Positions 27,954-37,857 are shown, numbered from the stretch's first letter. The stretch: 64,000 nt of DNA from Verrucomicrobiota bacterium (GCA_018240065.1 JAFEGH010000007.1:248001-312000); one strand, 5' to 3'. Made by a program: numbers and translations. Notes: generated from the letters alone by a model not told the origin.

Positions 27954-28466
27954 TTACTTGAAGTCGCTCTTTCCTCTTTCAAAAGGAGGGATGTGAAGAA
28001 CAAGAAAGGCAACCAGTACACCCGCTGTCGCCTCGCAGAATCGAGAGGCGCAGAACAGCCAGGGATGCTCATAAGGAAAAGTATGCCAGATGACCACCTC
28101 GATAGTCGTCGCCAGGCAGCAAGGAACAAGGACCTTTTGCAGATCCCAAAAAAAGCAGATTAATGCAGCAAGAAACACGGCGGGAAGAAGCGACCAGATT
28201 TCCGTCTTGAAAAAGAAGATCGCAAAGGCGCCGATCAAAGATCCTATCAAATTACCCAAAACCCTGATGCCGCCGAGCTTAAAAGTTTCGACGCGGTCCA
28301 ACCTCATCACAATGATACTGGAAAACGCGCACCAGAGCCCCCCGATCGAGCTAGCGATCGAGGAAAAATAAGCGCTGATCAAGACACCCAGAAAATAGGA
28401 GATCAATGCAGCGACAGCCAACTTAAGCGAAAAGTAAGCTTCAAAAAACAGCGACCTAGATGCCAC
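27954..28466 (-). CDS. FUSC/aromatic-acid-exporter-like membrane protein
   Basis: A 170-residue inner-membrane protein with about five hydrophobic segments. It matches the short FUSC (fusaric-acid resistance, ArAE_2-like) domain: SIGGLWCAFSSIIVMRLDRV, then IRVLGNLIGSLIGAF, and RFCEATAGVLVAFLV near the end. Family members are thought to export aromatic or other organic acids, often as oligomers. The start appears to be GTG at 28466; no close ribosome site was found, so the start is uncertain. It is convergent with the serine hydrolase gene. Confidence 0.75.
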   Translation of the reverse strand: MASRSLFFEAYFSLKLAVAALISYFLGVLISAYFSSIASSIGGLWCAFSSIIVMRLDRVETFKLGGIRVLGNLIGSLIGAFAIFFFKTEIWSLLPAVFLAALICFFWDLQKVLVPCCLATTIEVVIWHTFPYEHPWLFCASRFCEATAGVLVAFLVLHIPPFERGKSDFK

Positions 28467-28585
28467 AGGAACCCATTCCCTCTTAATAAAAAATGGATTA
28501 TTCCCATGCGCCTCTTCTTGTCAATCCTTGCCTAAAAAAATAGAGTTTAGTCGCGCATTTCCCCGAAAAAAGAAAAAGACCCATC

Positions 28586-28615
28586 TTGACAAACGACGCC
28601 CCTTCGCCCTAGATT
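28586..28615 (+). promoter_or_regulatory. Promoter of the first MFS gene
   Basis: A consensus TTGACA (28586-28591), an 18-base spacer and TAGATT (28610-28615) lie about 66 bases before the start codon. The -10 and following bases (CCTAGATTGCAAAAT) are repeated at 30001-30015 in front of the paralogous transporter. Confidence 0.6.
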
Positions 28616-28680
28616 GCAAAATATAGTTCGGCTTATCCAGGCCGCTGGCGGCATGCCGCATTTTATAGTAGGGGAAACCA

Positions 28681-29937
28681 TTGCTCAGTAAACTGTTGCG
28701 CTCCTCCATTCTCGCCGTCACGATCGGCGGGGCTCTCGAATGGTATGAATTTTCCCTCTATATTTACCTGTCCCCGGTCATCGCCCAGCATTATTTTTCC
28801 AGCTACCCACCGAGCACCGGGCTGATTTTGACGGCCCTGATCTTTGCGATTGGATTTATCTCGCGGCCCATCGGCGGACTCTTCTTTGGCCACATCGGAG
28901 ACCGCTACGGCAGAAAAATCGCGATGCTCGTTTCGATCATCATGATCACCATCCCCACATTGGGAATGAGCTTGCTGCCCGAATCTTCCAATATGCTGAT
29001 CATGCCCTGCCTTCTGCTCTTTTTGAGACTGCTGCAAGGCATTCTCACAGGGGGAGAACTGCCCGGGATGGTCTGCTACCTGACCGAGGGAGTTCCCCCT
29101 AACAAGGAACGCTTCATCAGCAGCTTGGCCTTCGTCGGCCCCCAGCTCGGAATGCTGGTCTCCATTTTAGAATGCACTTTTCTTGAAAATGCCCTGACGC
29201 CTGAAAATTTCATCAGCTGGGGTTGGCGCATCTCATTTCTCGTCGGCGGATTGATCGGGCTGATGGGATGTTTCCTGCGCTCAAGACTTAAAGAAACACA
29301 TAATTTCATCCTTCTCAAACAACACAGCCGCGTGAACAGAAGGCCCGTTCTCACATCTCTTTTCTACCACAAAAAAAACCTGCTGATCGCTGTTCTGTTA
29401 GTCGCAGCTCCTCTGGGAACCGATTTTCTCATTTTCGGCTATTCGAATATTTATTTGCAGAAAGCGCTCGGCTGCACCACTGAAGCAAGCCTGCTGATCA
29501 TCGCCCTTCTCCTCCTTTTCACGACCCTGATGCAGCCCCTGTTTGGCAAACTCGGCGACCATTTTCCCAATAAACCCCTGCTCATCATCGCCACAATCGG
29601 CCTGATCCTGATTTCCTACCCCCTCTACTACTGCATCAGCCATCAGATGCCCATCTCCATAGCTCTTGCCGTCATGACAGCTATTTTCATCAGCTGCTAC
29701 TACGCGCTGGTCCCATTTGCTCTCTCGCGCCTTTTTCCCACCTCGGTTCGCTACTCCTGCATCGGGCTAAGCTACAACACCGGCGCATGCCTGTTCGGGG
29801 GGACGGCGCCGCTGTTTGCAATGCTGCTTGTAAAAGGAACTTCCGACATGGCATCGCCCAGCCTCATCATCATCGCCTCCTCAGCCCTCTCCCTCATCAC
29901 CTTAATGTACCTCAAAGAAGCAAGAACGGCCGAGTAA
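28681..29937 (+). CDS. MFS transporter, MHS (ProP-like) family, copy 1
   Basis: Inner-membrane transporter of 418 residues with 12 predicted helices. The MHS-family markers are GGALEWYEFSLYIY in helix 1 and GHIGDRYGRKIAM in the loop between helices 2 and 3, plus the GGELPGMVCYLTEG stretch around helix 4-5. MHS members (ProP, KgtP, ShiA) are proton symporters for osmolytes or organic acids; the substrate here is unknown. The start is TTG at 28681 with GGGGA ahead. It is followed, after 139 bases, by a close paralogue of identical length with the same promoter motif, a clear tandem duplication. Confidence 0.9.
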   Translation: MLSKLLRSSILAVTIGGALEWYEFSLYIYLSPVIAQHYFSSYPPSTGLILTALIFAIGFISRPIGGLFFGHIGDRYGRKIAMLVSIIMITIPTLGMSLLPESSNMLIMPCLLLFLRLLQGILTGGELPGMVCYLTEGVPPNKERFISSLAFVGPQLGMLVSILECTFLENALTPENFISWGWRISFLVGGLIGLMGCFLRSRLKETHNFILLKQHSRVNRRPVLTSLFYHKKNLLIAVLLVAAPLGTDFLIFGYSNIYLQKALGCTTEASLLIIALLLLFTTLMQPLFGKLGDHFPNKPLLIIATIGLILISYPLYYCISHQMPISIALAVMTAIFISCYYALVPFALSRLFPTSVRYSCIGLSYNTGACLFGGTAPLFAMLLVKGTSDMASPSLIIIASSALSLITLMYLKEARTAE

Positions 29938-29979
29938 CCCCCCTGAACTTCCCGAGCGAACGCGCGAAAACCAGGAGGC

Positions 29980-30008
29980 TTGCAACTTTTAAGACCACCC
30001 CCTAGATT
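29980..30008 (+). promoter_or_regulatory. Promoter of the second MFS gene
   Basis: TTGCAA (29980-29985), a 17-base spacer and TAGATT (30003-30008) form a promoter about 69 bases before the GTG start. The -10 segment shares CCTAGATTGCAAAAT with the first copy, so it was duplicated with the gene. Confidence 0.55.
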
Positions 30009-30076
30009 GCAAAATGAACGCGGGCCAAATGAGGGGGCACCGACCGTTGCGACAAACTAAAAAAGGGTAAAATTCA

Positions 30077-31333
30077 GTGCTCAAGGGCTTATCACGCCAT
30101 TCCTTTCTCGCCGTCACGATCGGCGGCGCGCTTGAATGGTATGAGTTTTCCATCTACATGTTTTTGGCGCCCGTCCTTGCCAAACACTACTTCTCCGCCT
30201 TGCCAGGGATGAAGGGAGTGCTTTTGATCGCTTTGATCTTTGCACTTGGATTCTTGTCCCGTCCTTTTGGCGGGCTGATATTCGGACACATCGGCGACCG
30301 CTACGGCAGAAAAATAGCCCTGCTGATCTCAATCATCTCTATCACCATCCCCACCTTCGGCATTGGATTTCTACCCAACTCATCGGAGGTCCTCGTCGCT
30401 CCTTTTCTGCTTCTTCTGCTTCGCCTCCTGCAAGGGGCCATCACCGGCGGAGAGCTTCCAGGGATCATCTGCTACCTCACCGAAGGGATCCCCCCGAAAA
30501 ACAGCCGCTTCATTAGCAGCCTGAGTTTCTTTGGCTCCCAACTGGGGATGATCGTCGGCATCATCGAATGCCTCCTCCTCGAACTGATGGTCTCGCCCGC
30601 GCAATTTGTTCAATGGGGATGGCGCATCTCTTTTCTCCTCAGCGGTCTGATCGGACTCACAGGCTTATTCCTCCGTTCCAGACTCAAAGAGACCCGCACA
30701 TTCACCACGCTATCGCAGCACAAACATGTCTCCAAAAGACCCATCCTGCAGTCTTTCTTGAGCCACAAAAAAAAGATTGTCATTGGAATTTTACTGACTG
30801 CCCTGCCCCTTGCCGCTGAATTCCTTCTCCTCGGCCTCTCCCAAATCTATATCCAAGAATCCCTGCATTTAAGCCCCTTTGCGGCGCTGGGGATCACCGG
30901 CATCCTTCTCCTGGTGACTGCGGTTTCCATGCCATATTTTGGCAAGCTCGGCGACAGATACCCAAATAAGCGGATCCTCAAACTCTGCAGCGTCGGTCTC
31001 ATTCTCATCTCCTACCCCCTCTACCACGCGGCAGCACACCTTTCCCCCTTCGCGGCCCCCCTTGCCGTCGCCACATGCCTTATTCTCAGCTGCAACTTCT
31101 CCCTCATTCCCTTTGCCCTGGCGGAACTCTTCCCCACATCAGTCCGCTATTCCTGCATCGGCCTCAGCTACAACCTCTCCGCCAGCATCTTCGGCGGAAC
31201 CGCCCCTTTTGTAGCGCTCCTGCTCATCAGACAGACCCATCACGTCGGGAGCCCTTGCCTCATCCTCATCTCGACCGGCCTGCTCTCCCTGATCGGCATT
31301 TCCCTCCTCAAAGACAAAAAAGCGATCGCCTAA
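30077..31333 (+). CDS. MFS transporter, MHS (ProP-like) family, copy 2
   Basis: A 418-residue paralogue of the preceding transporter, with the same markers (GGALEWYEFSIYMF, GHIGDRYGRKIAL, GGELPGIICYLTEG, FPTSVRYSCIGLSYN). The start is GTG at 30077 with AAAAGGG ahead. The two copies diverge mostly in the second half, which could reflect a different substrate preference. Intracellular chlamydiae import many metabolites, so uptake of a host amino acid derivative or organic acid is plausible but not shown. A tRNA gene follows on the same strand. Confidence 0.9.
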   Translation: MLKGLSRHSFLAVTIGGALEWYEFSIYMFLAPVLAKHYFSALPGMKGVLLIALIFALGFLSRPFGGLIFGHIGDRYGRKIALLISIISITIPTFGIGFLPNSSEVLVAPFLLLLLRLLQGAITGGELPGIICYLTEGIPPKNSRFISSLSFFGSQLGMIVGIIECLLLELMVSPAQFVQWGWRISFLLSGLIGLTGLFLRSRLKETRTFTTLSQHKHVSKRPILQSFLSHKKKIVIGILLTALPLAAEFLLLGLSQIYIQESLHLSPFAALGITGILLLVTAVSMPYFGKLGDRYPNKRILKLCSVGLILISYPLYHAAAHLSPFAAPLAVATCLILSCNFSLIPFALAELFPTSVRYSCIGLSYNLSASIFGGTAPFVALLLIRQTHHVGSPCLILISTGLLSLIGISLLKDKKAIA

Positions 31334-31428
31334 CCCCCCGTCTTCCCATTTACAATATTTTACCCATAAACTATCCTTGCCACTCGACGAGGCCGTATCG
31401 GAACTTATTCCCTCGTTCATCCTCTTCC

Positions 31429-31502
<74 letters not shown>

Positions 31503-31526
31503 CTTTCTCTCTGAGTAGGAGTGTTT

Positions 31527-34040
31527 CTAAGGGCTACAAAACCCCTGAGGAACGGATGTCGTCCCCGATTGGTTGAGACTGCCTGTGTTGCCGACCAGAG
31601 GCTCAACGGAGAACTGGCTGCTTCCCATGTTCTCTAAGTCGTAATCTGGCAGGGTCGCTTCTTGAGTGGATTGGTTATGTTGCATGCGGAGGCAAACAGT
31701 TGCAGAATCTTCTGCAATGAGTGTCACAGCAGATCCAGAATTCGAATTCATCTGGTTATTCCCCCTGAAGGTATTGCCCAAAATCTCATATTTTGCATGG
31801 CCATTCAGTATAGGATTCCCGAAAAAACCCGCCCCAAAGTTGTCAGTGATCGTATTCCGTTGCAAAGCAACATGGATCGTTGCGTCATCCGAAATATCCG
31901 CTTCTACTCCTACAGAATTCTCATCGATTGTGTTACCCACAATCACAAGATTAGTCTTTGACGAAACAAATCCTCTCGAGAATATCCCTGCCTTGCCAAT
32001 TTCATGGATGTGATTATCTTTAATGAGCGCAGTCAAAGATGAGGTGCCATAAGCAGCTGTTGCCACTCCTTGAGCATCTCCATAACGGGAAACATCATTT
32101 GAAATCACACTAAAAACTCCTTTCGCTGCTCCTGTTTGCTCTATGAAGTTTGTTTCGAGGATAATTCCGCTACCTAAAGGACCGTTCGATAGAACATTAT
32201 CTTTAATCATCCCTCTCATAGAAGAGCTTCCTTCGGCTTGCGCTATGAAGCCAAATACAAACTCATTCACGCGGTTGTGAAGTAGCTGGAAATTGAGTGT
32301 AGCATCATTATCTGCAAACAAGAAAGTTCCGACCCCTTTTAAAGGAACTCCTTCTGAATGATTCCCTGTCACAATGGCGGAAAGAATAGGACTTCCAGCT
32401 ATTGCATGAAAATCGATGGCGTGCTCCACGCAATCTGAGATCTGATTTCCTGAAACAAAGGCTGTTACCCTGCTTTGATTCTGTGCAGCAATGGCAATCC
32501 CTGTACCGCTAGGAATTTCAGGAACGGAAATCCCATTGTTCTGAAAATTGGAAATGACATTGTCCTCAACATTGTAGGAGCCTTTGCCTTCCCTCTGCAA
32601 AAGATAGATCGCATAAGTTCCCTGGCCATCACTGGAATGAACAGTATTATTTGTAATTGTCACCTTTCCAGATGGCATATTGGGAAGAATTCCTGCCGCC
32701 CCACTATTCGCCGTCAAAATGTTCGAGAAGACAGAAAGATCATTTGTTTTCCCTGAATACGACCCAATGCAATAGCTTCCCTTCAGAGTTCCACCCGCAT
32801 CTGTTGTGATTTTCAAACCGGAAATAGAATTATGGTTAGCGACCGTTACCACCGAGCTTCCAGTGGGGGCTGTCAAACTCGGCCATCCGCTTGTTTGCGG
32901 CGGGATGAACATCTTTCCACTTGTCGTAGGCAACCTTTGGCCTATTCCGGATCCAAAGAGGTATTGATTATTCTTAAGCACAATCCCTGCATCCATCCCT
33001 TGAGATGTTCCATCTCCGGGGTAAACGTAAATCACATCTCCCGGCGCAGATGCATTTTGAGCAGCGGTCAACGTGGAAAAGGGAGATTCAAATGTCCCCT
33101 TGGAGTGGCTTGTATTATTGACAAACCAGAAAAAATAAGGCTTCCCTGTAGAAGGATCTATTGCCTTAGTTGTGCTTTTTTTCCGGTCGACAGGAATGAT
33201 TTCAAATCGATTAACGGGTTGCACGCTGCGTTTAGCCAGAGCCAAGGCCGTTGCAGCAGATTGGCAAGCTCTCTTCTGAATTTTCCGTTTGCCTCCGAAG
33301 GGGATCACAATGCTCACCTGCCCCTGCCCTGTCCACTTGAAAATCGAGTCATAGGAGGTAAAACCTTCCAATTTGCAATATTTGAATAGATCAAGCTCAG
33401 CTCTTGCTTCCCCTCCCCAAGCAGCTTCTCCATGCCCATTGAGATAATAGGGTCCCATGGCTACCGTGAAATCTACGTTTTTTACCACATTGATATGCGC
33501 CGCCGCTTCCGCATTGGCTCCTTTCATAGCGAATTCTTTTTTTCCCGAAATAAAAGCATAATGTTGTCGAAAATGATCGAAATGGGAGCCCCAAAAAGCG
33601 CTCGTTTTCTTCCCAACAGGCAAATAACCATTGATCCGAAAGTCCCACACTCTCCCCAAAGATTCCAAGCCAGCGGCAACCTGGTTATAATGTTGTCTAT
33701 ATGTTCTGCGATAGTCGTAGTAAGTATTCATCCCCCAGACCCGCGAACAAGCCATATATCGCACTCCAACCCCAGCATTTGCTGCAGTCCGCCCATTATT
33801 GAAAATGTGTCCTCGAAGGTCTAAGAAAGGCACCCAGGCATCGCCGTAAGGCCTCATCGGAGAAAAAAAACCTTCCAGCGTTGTGTACCCTTGGTTATAG
33901 CCGATCCCCCCTGGCTCAATGTGACGCGCTGCCACGCGCATGGGCTGAGGCCCTTCCAGTTGTTCCGCCTCCTCACCAAACACCGATAAACAAAACAAAG
34001 TACTCAGAAACAAAAGAGAGACCTTCGGATAGACTGTCAT
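31527..34040 (-). CDS. Inverse-autotransporter-like surface protein with beta-helix passenger
   Basis: An 837-residue exported protein. A signal peptide (MTVYPKVSLLFLSTLFCLSVFG) is followed by an N-terminal barrel-like region (about 35-260) resembling the inverse-autotransporter (intimin/invasin) beta domain: GYNQGYTTLEGFFSPMRPYG, FLDLRGHIFNNGRTAANAGVG, MNTYYDYRRTYRQHYNQVAA and a closing VSIVIPFGG. The rest (about 300-830) is a right-handed beta-helix with recurring NNxIxxN...GI repeats, pectate-lyase-like. So the passenger is C-terminal, the reverse of classical autotransporters. ATG 34040 was preferred to the TTG at 34055 because it starts the signal peptide directly. Adhesion or glycan binding at the cell surface is inferred. 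Confidence 0.78.
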   Translation of the reverse strand: MTVYPKVSLLFLSTLFCLSVFGEEAEQLEGPQPMRVAARHIEPGGIGYNQGYTTLEGFFSPMRPYGDAWVPFLDLRGHIFNNGRTAANAGVGVRYMACSRVWGMNTYYDYRRTYRQHYNQVAAGLESLGRVWDFRINGYLPVGKKTSAFWGSHFDHFRQHYAFISGKKEFAMKGANAEAAAHINVVKNVDFTVAMGPYYLNGHGEAAWGGEARAELDLFKYCKLEGFTSYDSIFKWTGQGQVSIVIPFGGKRKIQKRACQSAATALALAKRSVQPVNRFEIIPVDRKKSTTKAIDPSTGKPYFFWFVNNTSHSKGTFESPFSTLTAAQNASAPGDVIYVYPGDGTSQGMDAGIVLKNNQYLFGSGIGQRLPTTSGKMFIPPQTSGWPSLTAPTGSSVVTVANHNSISGLKITTDAGGTLKGSYCIGSYSGKTNDLSVFSNILTANSGAAGILPNMPSGKVTITNNTVHSSDGQGTYAIYLLQREGKGSYNVEDNVISNFQNNGISVPEIPSGTGIAIAAQNQSRVTAFVSGNQISDCVEHAIDFHAIAGSPILSAIVTGNHSEGVPLKGVGTFLFADNDATLNFQLLHNRVNEFVFGFIAQAEGSSSMRGMIKDNVLSNGPLGSGIILETNFIEQTGAAKGVFSVISNDVSRYGDAQGVATAAYGTSSLTALIKDNHIHEIGKAGIFSRGFVSSKTNLVIVGNTIDENSVGVEADISDDATIHVALQRNTITDNFGAGFFGNPILNGHAKYEILGNTFRGNNQMNSNSGSAVTLIAEDSATVCLRMQHNQSTQEATLPDYDLENMGSSQFSVEPLVGNTGSLNQSGTTSVPQGFCSP

Positions 34041-34258
34041 TGTAAACCGCCGCAAATATTTCTATAGCTTTCCTGAAGATGGCATACATCAATAAATTTT
34101 TCAAATGTTGCATTCCCCGCATTGATTAGAGGCTGTCTACTGTATGGGAATGGCTCCCAAAAATTGCACCCCTCGTCTTGAGAGGAAGATACGATTCTGG
34201 TTTATGAGGATTTTGAACTTGGAGCCTGTTGTGGAATGGAGGGAAGGGATTTTTGGGG

Positions 34259-35845
34259 TTAAACCTGCTGGGAACTCTTGAAAAAAGCGTCCCTGATAGT
34301 TTTGAGCATCTCCTTATGGATATCGAGATCAACGACATCGCGAGGGTTTGAGGATTTGGGAAGGTTGGCATGCAATTTTTCCAGAAGCTCTGGGGTGCAC
34401 AGCATGGCGATCTTGGACAGGCCCAGAACAATCCCTTTCTGAATCGAAGCTAATGCCTGCTCCTCATCCAAATGCTCCTTTACCGAGTCGGGAAGGGCAT
34501 ATTCAAAAATGCTGCGGGCCTCTTCCGATATTTCAGAAGGATTTTGCATGATCTTCGCCACGATCCCGCCGATGCGCTCAATTGGATCCGTTTGCATGAC
34601 ATCGAACTTTTTAAAGTCTTTATACAGGGAAGCGACCTGATCGATGGCAACGGCCCCCATACATTTGTCCTGCTCGGTTTGATGGATCATCAAGTTGGCC
34701 AAATTACCCACTCCAATTGTCGGCAGACGATCTCGATAGTAAAGGAGGAAATCAGCTGCCGCGATCTGTCCTATGTCAACCAGGGCTTTATCATAGACCG
34801 CTTTAGAAGGTTCTGTTGTCTCTTTATGTAAAATATCCGAGGCCTTCCAGTTCTCTACTGTCGTTCCTGGAATGCAGCTCATGACCAAGAACATCGAAGG
34901 GGTTTTTTGGGGATACTTTTCCTTAAACAGGGAAGATTTCTCTAACACCTTTTTAAGCTTTAAAGCTGTGCTCTTTTCACAGGTTCTTCCTATCGCTTTG
35001 GTCTTCGGAGTATTGATGTGAAGCTGGGAATAGAGTGTATTGGCGAAGAACTCTTGAGCCGGTTTTTCTGCCGCTTTGACCACGATCGTCAAAGGAGTTT
35101 CATTATGCGTCCCTGTAATAAAAAACACACCTCGACTCCCCGGCACATATTTGCTTACTTGAGCAGTTTCAAGAAATGTCCTTAACTCGGCCTCTTCCGG
35201 AAGTTCGCCTATCTCAGAGCTTTTAGGATGCAGCGTTTCACATTTGCCCCTGACCGCAGCAAAGAAATCTCTTAGTCTGAGTTTTCCTTCATCGATTTGC
35301 TCTCTATTGGATTCGGGCAATAATTTGCAGACTTGATCCACAACCTCGTCAGAATAAATTTTCCTAAGATGATTGAGCAATTGCACATTGTCTTGTGCAA
35401 CATTGGCGCAGACTTCACTTTCATAGGATTGCAGGGCCTGGGAGAATAAGAGCGGATCCTCGACAAAATCTCTCAGCTCGGGGTTACTGTGCCCATTCAG
35501 CCATTCTTCAACTTCCGAATCCTCCAAGTGGGAGTTTTCTAGAGCTTCAACGTTTGCCTCTTTAACCTTTTCAAGAAGGAGCGTCCGTCCCTGCGTTCTT
35601 AGTTGACCTTCATAGGGATCCAGGGCTTTCGTGCCTGTGTTGAAGGCTATTCTAACATCAGGAATTAATCTCTTTCCGATTTCCTTTATTATAGAAACCC
35701 CTAATTCAATACCTAAGCCATTAAGGATCTCGATATTCTTAGATCGCTGGAATTCAGTATTTATGGCAGTAGAATCGATCTGGGGATATTCAGTGGGTTC
35801 TAAGTGGGGTTTAATAGTAGCAGTGCCTAAAACTGATAATGACAT
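34259..35845 (-). CDS. Kinase-fold protein, actin-fragmin-kinase type, paralogue A
   Basis: A 528-residue soluble protein without signal peptide. The C-terminal half has a kinase-like layout: VVKAAEKPAQEFF (candidate beta3 Lys257), a hinge LVMSCIPGTT (about 320-329), YYRDRLP (candidate catalytic Asp372), GNLANLM (Asn381, Asn384) and VAIDQ (Asp402). This matches the D...NxxN...D spacing of the actin-fragmin kinase and PI3K-like group. It is a paralogue of the genes at 36169 and 44194. The N-terminal 230 residues are variable and helical. AAGGAT precedes the ATG. A type III-secreted kinase effector is inferred; the Asp-Arg loop lacks the GNxD of paralogue C, so activity is uncertain. Confidence 0.7.
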   Translation of the reverse strand: MSLSVLGTATIKPHLEPTEYPQIDSTAINTEFQRSKNIEILNGLGIELGVSIIKEIGKRLIPDVRIAFNTGTKALDPYEGQLRTQGRTLLLEKVKEANVEALENSHLEDSEVEEWLNGHSNPELRDFVEDPLLFSQALQSYESEVCANVAQDNVQLLNHLRKIYSDEVVDQVCKLLPESNREQIDEGKLRLRDFFAAVRGKCETLHPKSSEIGELPEEAELRTFLETAQVSKYVPGSRGVFFITGTHNETPLTIVVKAAEKPAQEFFANTLYSQLHINTPKTKAIGRTCEKSTALKLKKVLEKSSLFKEKYPQKTPSMFLVMSCIPGTTVENWKASDILHKETTEPSKAVYDKALVDIGQIAAADFLLYYRDRLPTIGVGNLANLMIHQTEQDKCMGAVAIDQVASLYKDFKKFDVMQTDPIERIGGIVAKIMQNPSEISEEARSIFEYALPDSVKEHLDEEQALASIQKGIVLGLSKIAMLCTPELLEKLHANLPKSSNPRDVVDLDIHKEMLKTIRDAFFKSSQQV

Positions 35846-36168
35846 TTTAAATCCTTAAAAATTACATCTTTTTATTAACATTTCTTTTAAGAATAATATT
35901 ACACCATAATCAATAAACGAATATAAAGTTAATAATAAACATAATAAAAAAACTCAAAGCATTCAAAATCAACACGATATATAAAATGAAAAGTAACTAA
36001 ACTTAAACAACTAAGAATTAATGACTTAGATATCAAATCACGCGTTTTTCTGAGTCAAACTTGATGTTTATAATTAATTATTAAAACAATGTAATATAAA
36101 TTACAAAAATCATCTCAAGTCCATTGTTTATTAATACCATTAGGCTCAAGCTCATTAATTATGATACA
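35846..36168. other. AT-rich divergent spacer between two kinase-like genes
   Basis: A 323-base, very AT-rich spacer between the divergent paralogues A and B. No open frame or RNA gene is visible. It has several TATAAT-like boxes (for example AATATTACACCATAATC near 35888 and GTAATATAAATTAC near 36092, itself a near-palindrome), so promoters cannot be assigned with confidence. Confidence 0.5.
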
Positions 36169-37659
36169 ATGACTCGATTTCCATTATCTCGAGAATCGAT
36201 AAGCAATTATTTGGAGGTTTTTGTGGCGACGCGTCTTTCCGATTTAACTCTTCTTACCCGGCCTCAAGTACAGTCCGCCCTTTCAGAATGGAGCTGTTTA
36301 AGCTATGACAGCAAAGTTCAAGGAAATAAAATTTTGGGCAGCTCTTTACAATCGACGCACCCTGAACTCTATGAATTTCCTAAGCTATGGAGAACTCTTT
36401 CCGGCCAAGACAGGCAGCAGCTTTTCCTGATTCAAAAGAAAGCCCTTCTAGTCCTCTCTCATCTTAAAGAAAACTCCCAGGCGACAGGCATACTCACCCC
36501 AACCCTTGGCAATCAATTGAGAACAGTTGAGTTCCTGAGCCGTCTTTCTCTCGAATACGGTCAGAAGTTGACAGCCGAGGCATACGAACGTCTAAAAAGC
36601 GATCTGCGTTCGCAGCTCGACTCTGGGGAAACGGTCCTTACAGAAGAACAGGAAACCCAGTTCAAAGACAGATTGGCTTCCGCCCAAAAGAAAAAAATCG
36701 AACAGCAGTTTGAATTCGAACTTCCATCCCCTCCTGTTTGCGATCAGCTTCCCTGTGAGAGCAAACGGATGAAATATTGGGAGACATTATCTCCTGTAAT
36801 GACACGCTCCAGAGAAGGGCACATTGGTGTGTTTTACGTCCATAATCCGGAGTTTCTTAAGGATCTGGTCGTCAAAGCGCCGCTGCGGCCTGCCCAAGAG
36901 TGCTTTGCCGCACGCTTGTTTCAGCAGATGGGAATGATCGTCGCCAACACCCAGGTTGTCGATCGGAAATCGCTCGAAGGGAAATTAATCGAAAAATCTT
37001 TAAAAAGTTGTCCTGACTTTCAGACGCATTGCGAAAAAGTCCCCTTCAGCCGCTATCTGGTCATGAATCGGATATATGGATGCACGATTGAAGAGATTGA
37101 CCAGCCCATCGCTGCAGCCGCATTTACAAACGACCGAGCCAGTCTTTTGTCTTTACTGAGACAAATGGGCAGTGTTGCAGCAATGGATGTCTTTATGCAC
37201 TACCAGGACCGGATGCCATTTATTGGTTTGGCAAACTGGGGCAACCTCATGTGCATAGAGCATGAGAAGCGATTGGCATTTGCCGCTGCAATTGATCAAA
37301 GCGTTGATCTGTCAAAACCTACCATGCTGGGCTTCGAGATCGACAAGATGGGACGGATCGAAGAGATCTCCTCCGTTGTTTTAAGTCATCCCTTGGAAAC
37401 ATCCGAAGCGGCGAAATCGATATGGGAAGGGATGCCTGAGCCTCTAAAGGAACTGTTATCTGAGGAAGAAGGGGCGGCGGCAGTTCAAGAGGGACTCGTT
37501 GCCGGATTTCAAAAGATTGCCTCGAATCTACAGCCTGACGTACTTAGGAATATCGACGCGGAACTCCATCCGCTTTATACGAAAATCGACGTTGTCAAGG
37601 TGGATGATCTGATCCGCGCCCATGAGATCATTTCTGCCAAATGTTCTTCGCTGGTGTGA
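36169..37659 (+). CDS. Kinase-fold protein, actin-fragmin-kinase type, paralogue B
   Basis: A 496-residue soluble protein without signal peptide, paralogous to the divergent gene at 34259. It shows VVKAPLRPAQECF (candidate Lys236), LVMNRIYGCT hinge, HYQDRMPF (candidate Asp347), ANWGNLM (Asn356, Asn359) and AAIDQSVDL (Asp376). The N-terminal 200 residues are helical with a run of charged residues. ATG 36169 is used; an upstream TTG at 36124 would add 15 residues with no ribosome site either way. Phosphorylation of a host protein or lipid is a possible role by fold only. Confidence 0.7.
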   Translation: MTRFPLSRESISNYLEVFVATRLSDLTLLTRPQVQSALSEWSCLSYDSKVQGNKILGSSLQSTHPELYEFPKLWRTLSGQDRQQLFLIQKKALLVLSHLKENSQATGILTPTLGNQLRTVEFLSRLSLEYGQKLTAEAYERLKSDLRSQLDSGETVLTEEQETQFKDRLASAQKKKIEQQFEFELPSPPVCDQLPCESKRMKYWETLSPVMTRSREGHIGVFYVHNPEFLKDLVVKAPLRPAQECFAARLFQQMGMIVANTQVVDRKSLEGKLIEKSLKSCPDFQTHCEKVPFSRYLVMNRIYGCTIEEIDQPIAAAAFTNDRASLLSLLRQMGSVAAMDVFMHYQDRMPFIGLANWGNLMCIEHEKRLAFAAAIDQSVDLSKPTMLGFEIDKMGRIEEISSVVLSHPLETSEAAKSIWEGMPEPLKELLSEEEGAAAVQEGLVAGFQKIASNLQPDVLRNIDAELHPLYTKIDVVKVDDLIRAHEIISAKCSSLV

Positions 37660-37829
37660 AAAACAATCTTCCCTGATGATCTTCTCTTTCGTGGGGAGAC
37701 TCTCTCTGCCAAGATGCCGATGCATTTGCGCGCAGACGTCCGTCTTTATCTGTTGAGATTGAATTCTCGCTTGTCCCCGGACCCCACTTTATTCATCACT
37801 GATTTTAATCATTTCTTGCGCATAAATTT

Positions 37830-37857
37830 TTGACGCTGTATTCATTTCAAATACTAA
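37830..37857 (+). promoter_or_regulatory. Candidate promoter of the barrel gene
   Basis: TTGACG (37830-37835), a 16-base spacer and TACTAA (37852-37857) lie 31 bases before the ATG at 37889. The -35 is good and the -10 moderate. The rest of the spacer 37660-37829 shows no gene. Confidence 0.4.

Noticed and set aside
35631..35858. Short frame on the plus strand near the divergent kinase genes
   Set aside because: It is antisense to the start of kinase A and has no ribosome site.
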